Shown here: one piece after another, positions 1 through 6,076 of the stretch
Layout of the letters: each line of letters opens with the position of its first letter
Numbering within the stretch: position 1 is the first letter of the stretch
Assembly: GCA_934454845.1 (NCBI GenBank)
Contig: CAKSGV010000036.1
Location: 1 to 6,931, forward strand
DNA from: an uncultured Eubacteriales bacterium
GTDB lineage: Bacteria > Bacillota > Clostridia > Oscillospirales > Acutalibacteraceae
Direction of reading: 5' to 3'
DNA: 6,931 nt
Translations under genes and position numbers: made by a program
Notes under the pieces: model-generated
The model's input: only the letters and a program-made list of their open reading frames with translations
Database searches by the model: none
What the model was told of the DNA's origin: nothing

Positions 1-75
1 TCCCTTTTTTCGATGATTTTCTCTTTCTTTGCAAAAAAACAAAGCCCTCTTGTTGAGGACTTTGTCTACTGTCTG
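1..75 (-). repeat. Terminal copy of dispersed repeat, left (inverted partner of 6855-6929)
   Basis: This stretch is the reverse complement of 6855-6929, with one difference in 75 bases (position 53). It contains a hairpin with a T7 run (annotated separately), a conserved pyrimidine-rich outer part on the plus strand, and the inner border CTACTGTCTG. The copy is cut off by the window edge, so the full element is probably longer. No transposase or ORF is associated with it. It lies just downstream of dapB and reads outward in the direction of dapB transcription. I infer a multicopy intergenic repeat at which the assembly stopped; copy number cannot be seen here. Confidence 0.85.
33..64 (-). terminator. 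Intrinsic terminator within left repeat, downstream of dapB
   Basis: Read on the minus strand, CAAAGTCCTC pairs with GAGGGCTTTG across a 5-nt loop. There is one G-U wobble, and a run of seven T follows directly. The G-U pair forms only in this reading direction; the opposite strand has a C-A mismatch, so the structure is polar. It is the likely end of the asd-dapA-dapB transcript, about 40 bp past the dapB stop. Confidence 0.75.
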
Positions 76-109
76 AACAAGCCTTTTTAAAAGGCTTGTT
101 TTTTATTTT
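76..109 (+). terminator. Inward-facing hairpin terminator abutting the left repeat
   Basis: An 11-bp stem, AACAAGCCTTT with AAAGGCTTGTT, has a 3-nt loop and is followed on the plus strand by TTTTATTTT. On the minus strand no T-run follows, only CAGACAG of the repeat. As an intrinsic terminator it would therefore stop transcription entering from the left, antisense to dapB. Its T-tract includes the dapB stop codon (103-105). Confidence 0.6.
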
Positions 110-858
110 AAAATATCATCCATATTAAAAAGACCTGATTTTTTGTCTTTAAGAAATTCGGCGGCTTTTAAAGCGCCGTTAGCAAAAATAGCTTTTGAAT
201 ATGCTTCGTGCGAAATGGTTATCACTTCATCGTTTCCTGCAAATATAACCTCGTGCTCTCCCACGATCGTGCCGCCTCTGACCGAATGAAATCCTATTTC
301 GTTTTTAGACCTTTTCATTCTTCTTGAATGCCTGTCAAATTCATAATTATATTTGTTAGAAACCGTTTCGTTTATAGAATCGGCAAGCATTAAAGCGGTG
401 CCCGAGGGAGCGTCAAGCTTTTGATTATGATGCTTTTCAATGATCTCAATATCAAAATCACCGCCTAAAATTTCCGCAGCTTTCTTGCATAAAATCTTTA
501 AAAGATTTATACCGAGAGAAAGATTAAATGTGAAAAATACAGGTATTTTTTCAGACACCGATTTAATTTTCTTTATCTGCTCTTCGGAAAATCCGGTGGT
601 CGCGATGACCGCCGGTACTTTTTTATTTACGGCAAAATCAAGAAGTCCGTCTAACATTTCGGGGGAAGAAAAATCAATTATAACATCAGGCTTTAAACTA
701 ACTTTATCAAATGTTTCGAAAACCTCAAAATCATATTTTGAATTTACATATTTTTTATCCACACCGCAAACAATTTTGAATTTATCATTATTTTTGACCG
801 CGTTTGCCACAGCGTTTCCCATTTTCCCGCAAGCGCCCGAAAGCATTATATCAATCAT
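103..858 (-). CDS. dapB: 4-hydroxy-tetrahydrodipicolinate reductase
   Basis: This cytosolic enzyme reduces the DapA product to tetrahydrodipicolinate with NAD(P)H, on the route to diaminopimelate and lysine. The 251-residue length is normal for a Firmicutes DapB. The N-terminal Rossmann fold shows the dinucleotide loop GACGKMG at residues 8-14 and TTGF at 87-90. The catalytic segment EKHHNQKLDAPSGTA lies at 141-155, with the His pair H143-H144, K147 and the substrate-binding SGT. RGG at 194-196 starts the conserved SVRGGTIVGEHEV stretch. The ATG fits the family start; the ribosome binding site is weak (GGATG about 8 nt upstream), which suggests coupling to dapA, whose stop is 23 bp away. Last gene of the asd-dapA-dapB unit. 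Nothing appears truncated. Confidence 0.97.
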   Translation of the reverse strand: MIDIMLSGACGKMGNAVANAVKNNDKFKIVCGVDKKYVNSKYDFEVFETFDKVSLKPDVIIDFSSPEMLDGLLDFAVNKKVPAVIATTGFSEEQIKKIKSVSEKIPVFFTFNLSLGINLLKILCKKAAEILGGDFDIEIIEKHHNQKLDAPSGTALMLADSINETVSNKYNYEFDRHSRRMKRSKNEIGFHSVRGGTIVGEHEVIFAGNDEVITISHEAYSKAIFANGALKAAEFLKDKKSGLFNMDDILK

Positions 859-881
859 TATTACACATCCAAAAACTAAAG

Positions 882-1772
882 TTAAATTTCAAATCCGCAC
901 TCTGCAAGCTTTTCTTTAAGAAGCTTTTTATTATCATCTGATAATGTATAAAGCGGAAGTCTGCAGGGACCGGCACTGAATCCTATTAAATTCATAGCTT
1001 CTTTAACGGGAATAGGATTAACATCGCAGAACAGCGCGTTCATAAGACCTGTATATTTTATCTGCAATTCAGAGGCTTTTTTTGCTTCGCCGTCAAGATA
1101 ATATTTACACATTTTGTGCATAACTTCGGGCAAAATGTTTGAAAGTACAGAAATAACGCCTATTCCGCCAAGCGACATTATTGGAACGGTCTGATCGTCG
1201 TTTCCCGAATATATTTCAAGATCTTCTCCGCAAAGATATTTAGTTGTTGCAACCGAAGAAAGATCGCCGTTAGCCTCTTTCACTGCGACAATATTTTTGT
1301 GAAGAGAAAGTGCTTTATAAGTTTCCGGCTTTATACCAACACCCGTTCTTGAAGGAACATTATAAAGAATAATAGGTTTATCTACTCTGTCGGCAATATA
1401 GTTATAATGCGCTATAAGCCCTTTCTGAGAAGTTTTATTGTAATATGGGGTTACCATTAAAAAAGCGTCAGCTCCCGCTTTTTGAGCGTCTTCACAAAGC
1501 TCCACGGAATAAACAGTATCGTTACTTCCTGTGCCTGCGATTATCGGCACGCGTTTTGCAGCGGCTTTGCTTGCCACTTCTATTACTTTTACGTGCTCAT
1601 CGTATCTTAAAGTGGACTTTTCACCGGTAGTGCCGCAGATAACAAGAGCGTCGATATGACCTTTAATCTGATCGTCAACAAGCTTTTCAAGCGCGTCAAA
1701 ATTAACGCTGCCGTCTTCTTTCATCGGAGTTATAAGAGCAGTTGCCGCTCCGGTAAAAATTCTTTTTTTCAT
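882..1772 (-). CDS. dapA: 4-hydroxy-tetrahydrodipicolinate synthase
   Basis: This enzyme condenses pyruvate with aspartate semialdehyde, the committed step to diaminopimelate and lysine. It is a class I (Schiff-base) TIM-barrel aldolase of 296 residues, the usual size. Expected active-site residues are present: T48-T49 in CGTTGE (46-51), Y110 in VTPYYNK, Y137 and R142 in LYNVPSRTG, and the Schiff-base lysine K165 in VAVKEANGD. The C-terminal VNPIPVKEAM (251-260) is typical of true DapA. The ATG is preceded by AAGGGG with about 8 nt spacing. It starts 21 bp after the asd stop and ends 23 bp before dapB, so it is co-transcribed with both. It receives the Asd product and hands its own to DapB. 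Members of the same fold include N-acetylneuraminate lyase, but the operon and the threonine pair favour DapA. Confidence 0.97.
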   Translation of the reverse strand: MKKRIFTGAATALITPMKEDGSVNFDALEKLVDDQIKGHIDALVICGTTGEKSTLRYDEHVKVIEVASKAAAKRVPIIAGTGSNDTVYSVELCEDAQKAGADAFLMVTPYYNKTSQKGLIAHYNYIADRVDKPIILYNVPSRTGVGIKPETYKALSLHKNIVAVKEANGDLSSVATTKYLCGEDLEIYSGNDDQTVPIMSLGGIGVISVLSNILPEVMHKMCKYYLDGEAKKASELQIKYTGLMNALFCDVNPIPVKEAMNLIGFSAGPCRLPLYTLSDDNKKLLKEKLAECGFEI

Positions 1773-1793
1773 AAATAATTACCCCTTTTCGGA

Positions 1794-2873
1794 TTAATCC
1801 ATATATCCATTTGCACAAAGAAGCTCAGCCAACAAAACACCGCCGCCGGCCGCACCGCGCAAAGTATTATGTGAAAGACAAACAAATTTATAATCATATT
1901 GGGTATCCTCGCGAAGACGACCCAAGGATATTGCCATTCCGCCTTCAAGATCACGATTAAGTTTTGTTTGAGGCATATCATCTTCTTCAAAATAATTTAA
2001 AAAATGCTTTGGAGCGTGAGGAAGAGCAAGCTTTTGCGGTTCACCGCTGAAATTTTTCCATATTTCAAGAATTTGCTCCTTTGTCGGCTTATTCTTGAAA
2101 GTCACAAAAACCGCCGCCATATGTCCGTCGGAAACAGGTACTCTTAAGCACTGAGCGGTAAATTTAGGCGAAGTTGCGGGAATGATTTTTCCGTTCTCAA
2201 TTTTCCCCCATATTTTAAGCGGCTCTTTTTCGCTTTTTTCTTCTTCACCGCCGATATAAGGAATAACATTATCGAGCATTTCCGGCCAGCGCTCAAAGGT
2301 TTTTCCGGCACCTGAAATAGCCTGATATGTGCATACCAAGCATTTTTCAACGCCGAATTTTTCATCCAAAGGATAAAGTGCCGGAACATAGCTTTGTAAA
2401 GAACAGTTAGATTTAACCGCGACAAAGCCTTTTCTTGTGCCGAGTCTTTTCCTCTGGCTTTCTATTATTTTAATATGATCTGAATTAAGCTCGGGGATAA
2501 CCATAGGAACATCCTCGGTCATTCTATGAGCGCTGTTATTTGATATAACAGGGCATTCGTGGCGAGCATAGTTATCTTCCAAAGCCTTTATCTCGTCTTT
2601 TTTCATATCCACAGCGCAAAACACAAAATCAACTTTTTTTGTAACTTTTTCGACATCCGAAGCGTCATCAATAACGATATCCTTTAAATTTTCAGGGATA
2701 GGGGATTTCATAGCCCATCTGTTTTTTACTGCATCTTCATAAGTTTTTCCTGCGCTCCTGGGGCTGGCTGCCAAGCAAGTTATTTTAAACCATGGGTGAT
2801 CGGCAAGCAACAGAGCAAACCTCTGACCTACCATACCGGTGGCTCCTATTATTCCGACATTATAACTTTTCAT
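1794..2873 (-). CDS. asd: Aspartate-semialdehyde dehydrogenase, archaeal/fungal type
   Basis: It reduces L-aspartyl-4-phosphate to aspartate semialdehyde with NADPH, feeding lysine/diaminopimelate and the threonine-methionine branch. Residues 10-16 (GATGMVG) form the NADP loop. The catalytic cysteine is C157 in VKSNCSLQSYVPAL, with Q184 in YQAISGAGKTF, substrate Arg R244 in CLRVPVSDGH and catalytic His H251. NTLRGAAGG (336-344) is the C-terminal cofactor contact. The 359-residue length, SNCSLQS and the NNSAHRM stretch (112-118) match the archaeal/fungal-type branch rather than the E. coli type. The ATG has AAGGAGA 7 nt upstream. First gene of the unit, with a SigA-like promoter about 90-120 bp upstream and a leader of roughly 84 nt. 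No lysine riboswitch or T-box is visible in that leader, which is too short for either. Confidence 0.96.
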   Translation of the reverse strand: MKSYNVGIIGATGMVGQRFALLLADHPWFKITCLAASPRSAGKTYEDAVKNRWAMKSPIPENLKDIVIDDASDVEKVTKKVDFVFCAVDMKKDEIKALEDNYARHECPVISNNSAHRMTEDVPMVIPELNSDHIKIIESQRKRLGTRKGFVAVKSNCSLQSYVPALYPLDEKFGVEKCLVCTYQAISGAGKTFERWPEMLDNVIPYIGGEEEKSEKEPLKIWGKIENGKIIPATSPKFTAQCLRVPVSDGHMAAVFVTFKNKPTKEQILEIWKNFSGEPQKLALPHAPKHFLNYFEEDDMPQTKLNRDLEGGMAISLGRLREDTQYDYKFVCLSHNTLRGAAGGGVLLAELLCANGYMD

Positions 2874-2896
2874 TTGACATTCTCCTTAAAAAAGTG

Positions 2897-2925
2897 TTGC
2901 TAAATATTATAACTTGCAATATAAT
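2897..2925 (+). promoter_or_regulatory. SigA-type promoter of queA-tgt
   Basis: TTGCTA (2897-2902), a 17-bp spacer and a perfect TATAAT (2920-2925) lie on the plus strand, with an expected start near 2932 and a leader of about 80 nt before queA. An imperfect dyad (TATTATA 2905-2911 and TATAATA 2920-2926) overlaps the -10 box. A second, weaker reading uses TTGCAA at 2914-2919. The region is so AT-rich that other -10-like words occur, so the exact boxes are less certain than for the opposite promoter. Confidence 0.55.
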
Positions 2926-2963
2926 AATATGAGCGATAATATATAAAATAATACATCTTTATA

Positions 2964-2992
2964 AATATACCATTTTCTTTATTAAAAGTCAA
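2964..2992 (-). promoter_or_regulatory. SigA-type promoter of asd-dapA-dapB
   Basis: On the minus strand TTGACT (2987-2992) is separated by exactly 17 bp from TATATT (2964-2969). Each box matches five of six consensus bases, and TGG before the -10 box gives an extended -10. The start point would be near 2957, leaving a leader of about 84 nt. The -35 box lies only 4 bp from the queA Shine-Dalgarno. Confidence 0.75.
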
Positions 2993-3012
2993 TCCGGAGG
3001 AAATTATTTAAT

Positions 3013-4035
3013 ATGAAAAAAAGCGATTTTTATTACGATCTGCCTCAAGAGCTTATTGCGCAAAAACCCGTGTTTCCGCGCGACTCTTCAAGACTTCTTG
3101 TGCTTGACAGAAAGTCAGGAGATCTTAAATCTTCAATATTTCATAATATACTTGATTATTTAAAAGAGGGCGACTGTCTTGTACTTAATAATACAAGGGT
3201 TTTACCTGCTCGGCTTTACGGGGTGAGGGAAGACACAGGCTCCATGGTAGAATTCGTGCTTTTAAAGCAAAAAGGACTTTTATTATGGGAATGCTTGGCA
3301 GGACCGGGTAAAAAAGCAAAGATAGGCAAGCGCTTTAAATTTACCGATGAATTAAGCTGTGAAGTCACCGATGTTTTAGAAGACGGCAACAGGATAATCA
3401 AATTTGAATGTAACGGCGATTTCTTTACAGTTCTTGATAAAGTCGGTCAAATGCCGCTTCCGCCTTACATAAAAGAAAAGCTCGAAGATAAGGAAAGATA
3501 CCAGACAGTCTATTCAAAAGAATTAGGCTCCGCCGCCGCTCCTACGGCAGGACTGCACTTTACAAAAGAACTTCTTAAAAAAATTGAAGAAAAAGGAATT
3601 AAGATCGCTTATGTTACTCTGCATGTGGGACTCGGAACTTTCAGACCGGTAAAAGCAGAAAATATCGAAGAACACCATATGCACACCGAAAGCTATTATA
3701 TTTCGCAAGAGGCGGCGGATATTATCAATTCCGCTAAAAATAACGGCGGCAGGATAATATGCGTCGGAACTACCAGCTGCAGAACGCTTGAAAGCGCCGC
3801 TTCAAAATTTAATACGATAAAAGAATGCAGCGAGGATACTTCAATTTTTATTTATCCCGGATATGATTTTAAAATTATGGACGGTCTTATCACTAATTTT
3901 CATCTTCCCGAAAGCACGCTTATAATGCTTGTTTCCGCCTTTGCGGGATATGAAAATACGATGAACGCTTATAAAACGGCAGTAAGAGAGAAATATAGAT
4001 TTTTCAGTTTTGGCGATGCAATGCTTATTATATAA
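3013..4035 (+). CDS. queA: S-adenosylmethionine:tRNA ribosyltransferase-isomerase
   Basis: QueA transfers and rearranges the ribosyl part of S-adenosylmethionine onto preQ1 already in tRNA, giving epoxyqueuosine at the wobble base of GUN tRNAs (Asp, Asn, His, Tyr). The 340 residues are standard length. Family blocks appear in order: DFYYDLPQELIAQ (5-17), NNTRVLPARL (59-68), QMPLPPYI (146-153), GSAAAPTAGLHF (172-183), HVGLGTFRPV (204-213), VGTTSCRTLES (251-261), GLITNFHLPESTL (291-303) and the C-terminal REKYRFFSFGDAMLI. The ATG has GGAGG 12 nt upstream, longer spacing than ideal, but no better in-frame start exists and MKKSDFYYDLP is the family N-terminus. It is followed after 12 bp by tgt, the preceding step. 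No preQ1 riboswitch is recognisable in the leader. Confidence 0.97.
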   Translation: MKKSDFYYDLPQELIAQKPVFPRDSSRLLVLDRKSGDLKSSIFHNILDYLKEGDCLVLNNTRVLPARLYGVREDTGSMVEFVLLKQKGLLLWECLAGPGKKAKIGKRFKFTDELSCEVTDVLEDGNRIIKFECNGDFFTVLDKVGQMPLPPYIKEKLEDKERYQTVYSKELGSAAAPTAGLHFTKELLKKIEEKGIKIAYVTLHVGLGTFRPVKAENIEEHHMHTESYYISQEAADIINSAKNNGGRIICVGTTSCRTLESAASKFNTIKECSEDTSIFIYPGYDFKIMDGLITNFHLPESTLIMLVSAFAGYENTMNAYKTAVREKYRFFSFGDAMLII

Positions 4036-4047
4036 AAAGGAAAAAAT

Positions 4048-5178
4048 ATGTTTAAAATTTTAAAAGAAGAAAACGGCGCCCGACGAGGCGAATTTATAAC
4101 TAACAGAGGAACAGTTCAAACTCCTGCATTTATGAACGTTGCAACAGCTGCAGCAATAAAAGGAGCTGTATCGGCCGAAGATTTAAAAAATATAAATTGT
4201 CAGGTTATGCTTTGCAATACATATCATCTTCATTTGAGACCCGATGATAAAATTGTTAAATCCTGCGGAGGCCTTCATAATTTCACCACTTGGAACGGGC
4301 CAATATTAACGGACAGCGGCGGATTTCAAGTCTTTTCACTCGCAAAATTAAGAAAAATAAGCGAGGAAGGGGTTAGTTTCAACAGCCATATAGACGGAAG
4401 AAAAATATTTATGGGGCCGGAGCAAAGTATGCAAATCCAATCAAATTTGGGTTCCACAATTGCAATGGCTTTTGATGAATGTGTGGAAAATCCGGCAGAA
4501 TACTCATATTCAAAGGAATCCTGTGAAAGAACAACACGGTGGCTTATTCGCTGCAAAAAGGAAATGAAGAGGCTTAACTCTTTAGAAGATACATTAAATA
4601 GAGAACAGATGCTTTTCGGAATAAATCAAGGTTGCACTTATAAAGACCTTAGGATCGAGCATATGAAACAAATTGCCGAACTTGATCTTGACGGATATGC
4701 AATAGGCGGACTTGCCGTGGGAGAACCTACCGATGTTATGTATGAAATAATCGAAACAGTGACTCCTTATATGCCGAAAGAAAAGATAAGATATTTAATG
4801 GGTGTTGGAACACCTCTTAATATTCTTAACGCCGTTGAGAGAGGAGTGGATCTTTTTGACTGTGTAATGCCCAGCAGAAATGCAAGGCATGGTCATCTTT
4901 TCACATCTGCCGGAATAATAAATATAAATAATAAAAAATATGAATCCGATCTTTCTCCTATTGACGAAAAATGCGGATGCCCTGTTTGCAAGAGATATTC
5001 AAAAGCTTATATCAGACATTTGCTTAAAGCGGGAGAAATGCTTTCTCAAAGGCTTCTTGTTATGCATAATCTGTGGTTTTACAATAATTTAATGACTGAA
5101 ATAAGAGATGCTCTTGATTCGGGCAATTTTTCTGAGTATAAAGCTCAAAAAGAACAAATCTTAGGGAAAAGAATATGA
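4048..5178 (+). CDS. tgt: tRNA-guanine transglycosylase (queuine/preQ1 tRNA-ribosyltransferase)
   Basis: Tgt swaps guanine-34 of GUN tRNAs for preQ1 (or queuine in some anaerobes), making the QueA substrate. The 376-residue TIM barrel is full length. Visible are the base-pocket aspartate D89 in LTDSGGFQVFSL, D143 and C145 in AFDECVENP, INQG (192-195), GGLAVGE (220-226) and the catalytic nucleophile D271 in DLFDCVMPSRNARHG. The zinc site is C309-x-C311-x2-C314 with H340, 26 residues further on. The start ATG has AAGGAA about 7 nt upstream, 12 bp after queA, so the two are surely co-transcribed. No preQ1 synthesis gene (queC, queD, queE, queF) or queuine salvage gene is in the window, so the source of the base is not shown. 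Confidence 0.97.
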   Translation: MFKILKEENGARRGEFITNRGTVQTPAFMNVATAAAIKGAVSAEDLKNINCQVMLCNTYHLHLRPDDKIVKSCGGLHNFTTWNGPILTDSGGFQVFSLAKLRKISEEGVSFNSHIDGRKIFMGPEQSMQIQSNLGSTIAMAFDECVENPAEYSYSKESCERTTRWLIRCKKEMKRLNSLEDTLNREQMLFGINQGCTYKDLRIEHMKQIAELDLDGYAIGGLAVGEPTDVMYEIIETVTPYMPKEKIRYLMGVGTPLNILNAVERGVDLFDCVMPSRNARHGHLFTSAGIININNKKYESDLSPIDEKCGCPVCKRYSKAYIRHLLKAGEMLSQRLLVMHNLWFYNNLMTEIRDALDSGNFSEYKAQKEQILGKRI

Positions 5179-5204
5179 TTTTTATTTAATTTACAAATAA
5201 TTCC

Positions 5205-5233
5205 TTGCAAAATAAGGATTTGTTATGTATAAT
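5205..5233 (+). promoter_or_regulatory. SigA-type promoter of yajC
   Basis: TTGCAA (5205-5210), a 17-bp spacer and a perfect TATAAT (5228-5233) lie in the tgt-yajC gap. The expected start is near 5240, giving a leader of about 27 nt that carries the GGAGG of yajC. The promoter suggests that yajC can be expressed apart from queA-tgt. No clear terminator follows tgt, so read-through is also likely. Confidence 0.7.
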
Positions 5234-5251
5234 AGTTTTGTTAATTATTTT

Positions 5252-5256
5252 GGAGG
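5252..5256 (+). promoter_or_regulatory. Shine-Dalgarno that sets the yajC start
   Basis: GGAGG lies 10 nt before the ATG at 5267. An in-frame ATG at 5225 would add 14 residues, but it has no ribosome binding site and sits at the upstream edge of the -10 box, ahead of the predicted transcript start. The 5267 start is therefore chosen. Confidence 0.85.
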
Positions 5257-5266
5257 TTTAAAACTT

Positions 5267-5605
5267 ATGAATTTTAATCTTTTGTCTCTCGCCGCTTCTT
5301 CAGCAACCGCCGCAAGCGGAAGAAGCTCTCTTATGATGATCATAATGCTCGTTCTTATGTTCGGTCTTATGTATTTTATCATCATTCGTCCTCAGAAGAA
5401 AAAAGAAAAAGAAGAAAAGAAGATGCGTGATAATCTTCAGATAGGTGATGAAGTTATCACTATCGGCGGAATTCACGGCAGAGTTGTTTCTATGAAAGAA
5501 GATACTTTTGTTATTGAATCCAAAAGCGATCACAGCAAACTCACATTTTCTCGCTGGGCTCTTCAGCAAAATCTCACAGTCCATGATGACGGCGATTCTA
5601 AATAA
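5267..5605 (+). CDS. yajC: Preprotein translocase subunit YajC
   Basis: YajC is a small inner-membrane partner of the Sec translocon, associated with SecDF in well-studied bacteria; its exact role is not settled. From the ATG at 5267 the protein has 112 residues. There is a short Ala/Ser-rich N-terminus (8-20), one transmembrane helix at about 21-40 ending in YFIIIRPQKKK, a charged stretch (43-53), and the conserved LQIGDEVITIGGIHGRV block (57-73). This is the full family architecture. It lies 88 bp after tgt, the usual tgt-yajC neighbourhood of bacteria, with its own promoter. The secDF genes that often follow in other bacteria are not here. Instead a strong hairpin and a DUF3792 gene come next, as in many Bacillota. 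Confidence 0.95.
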   Translation: MNFNLLSLAASSATAASGRSSLMMIIMLVLMFGLMYFIIIRPQKKKEKEEKKMRDNLQIGDEVITIGGIHGRVVSMKEDTFVIESKSDHSKLTFSRWALQQNLTVHDDGDSK

Positions 5606-5618
5606 TAAGTAATTAATT

Positions 5619-5670
5619 AATCCTCCCGATAATATACTTTATTAAAAAGTAATTTATCGGGAGGATTTTT
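5619..5670 (+). terminator. Strong hairpin ending yajC and enclosing the next gene's Shine-Dalgarno
   Basis: AATCCTCCCGATAA (5619-5632) pairs without mismatch with 5654-5667. Inside, after a small internal loop, TACTTT pairs with AAAGTA around a 5-nt loop. The 3' arm runs into TTTTT (5666-5670), so it reads as an intrinsic terminator 13 bp past the yajC stop. The 3' arm also contains GGGAGG (5659-5664), 6 nt before the ATG at 5671, and that whole motif is base-paired with CCTCCC (5622-5627). A possible -10 word, TATACT (5633-5638), lies between the arms but lacks a good -35. Confidence 0.8.
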
Positions 5671-6075
5671 ATGTCCGAAAAAATAAATGATTTTATAAAA
5701 AGTGAAAATTTAAAGCACTTTATATTCGGATTATTAATCGGGCTTGGCGCAATGATTGTTTTCCTTATGATATTTTCCGGAATAATCCTTGCTTTCGGAA
5801 TAAGCAGAAATTTTGCAAAAGTTTTTGCAACAATATCCGTTGCGCTGGGCTCCATGGTAAGTTCTTATTTTTCTTCAAGAAAAATCGAAAAAAAAGGATA
5901 TATTACCGGTTTTTTAAACGGACTCATATTTTTCGCTATTGTTACTTTTATTGCATTAGCGGCGAATAAAGGTTCCCTTAGTTCCAATACACTTTTCAGA
6001 ATGATAATAGTTTTTCTCTCATCATTAATAGGGGGAATTGCCGGAGTTAATAAAAAACAGAAAAAATTTATATAA
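5671..6075 (+). CDS. DUF3792/TIGR04086-like four-helix membrane protein
   Basis: The function is unknown. The 134-residue protein has four predicted membrane helices, at about 17-43, 48-68, 79-98 and 107-127, with a polar N-terminus and a basic C-terminal tail (KKQKK at 128-132). A charged loop (SRKIEKKG) lies between helices 2 and 3, and glycine-rich turns occur at ends of helices (GLLIGLGAM, LIGGIAGV). Length, helix layout and position after tgt-yajC match the DUF3792/TIGR04086 family, known from the same place in Bacillota genomes; I assign it from pattern and context, not from a search. The start ATG has GGGAGG at 6 nt spacing, but that site is buried in the upstream hairpin, so translation or transcription is probably controlled there. 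Its stop is 1 bp from a converging AraC remnant. Confidence 0.75.
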   Translation: MSEKINDFIKSENLKHFIFGLLIGLGAMIVFLMIFSGIILAFGISRNFAKVFATISVALGSMVSSYFSSRKIEKKGYITGFLNGLIFFAIVTFIALAANKGSLSSNTLFRMIIVFLSSLIGGIAGVNKKQKKFI

Positions 6076-6076
6076 A

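Noticed and set aside
440..919. Plus-strand ORF of 159 codons antisense to dapB
   Set aside because: It is a shadow of dapB; it has no recognisable domain and no supported start.
2932..3012. preQ1 riboswitch in the queA leader
   Set aside because: The leader is AT-rich and unstructured. I see no C-rich/A-rich pseudoknot pattern of the known preQ1 classes.
5179..5224. Terminator after tgt
   Set aside because: Only a 4-bp CCTT/AAGG pairing with no proper T-run is present, and those bases belong to the yajC promoter region.
5225..5266. N-terminal extension of YajC from the upstream ATG
   Set aside because: That ATG abuts the -10 box and precedes the predicted transcript start; GGAGG clearly serves the ATG at 5267.
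5300..5855. Minus-strand ORFs over yajC and the start of the DUF3792 gene
   Set aside because: They are antisense to well-supported genes, have low-complexity Phe- or Ile-rich products and no ribosome binding sites.
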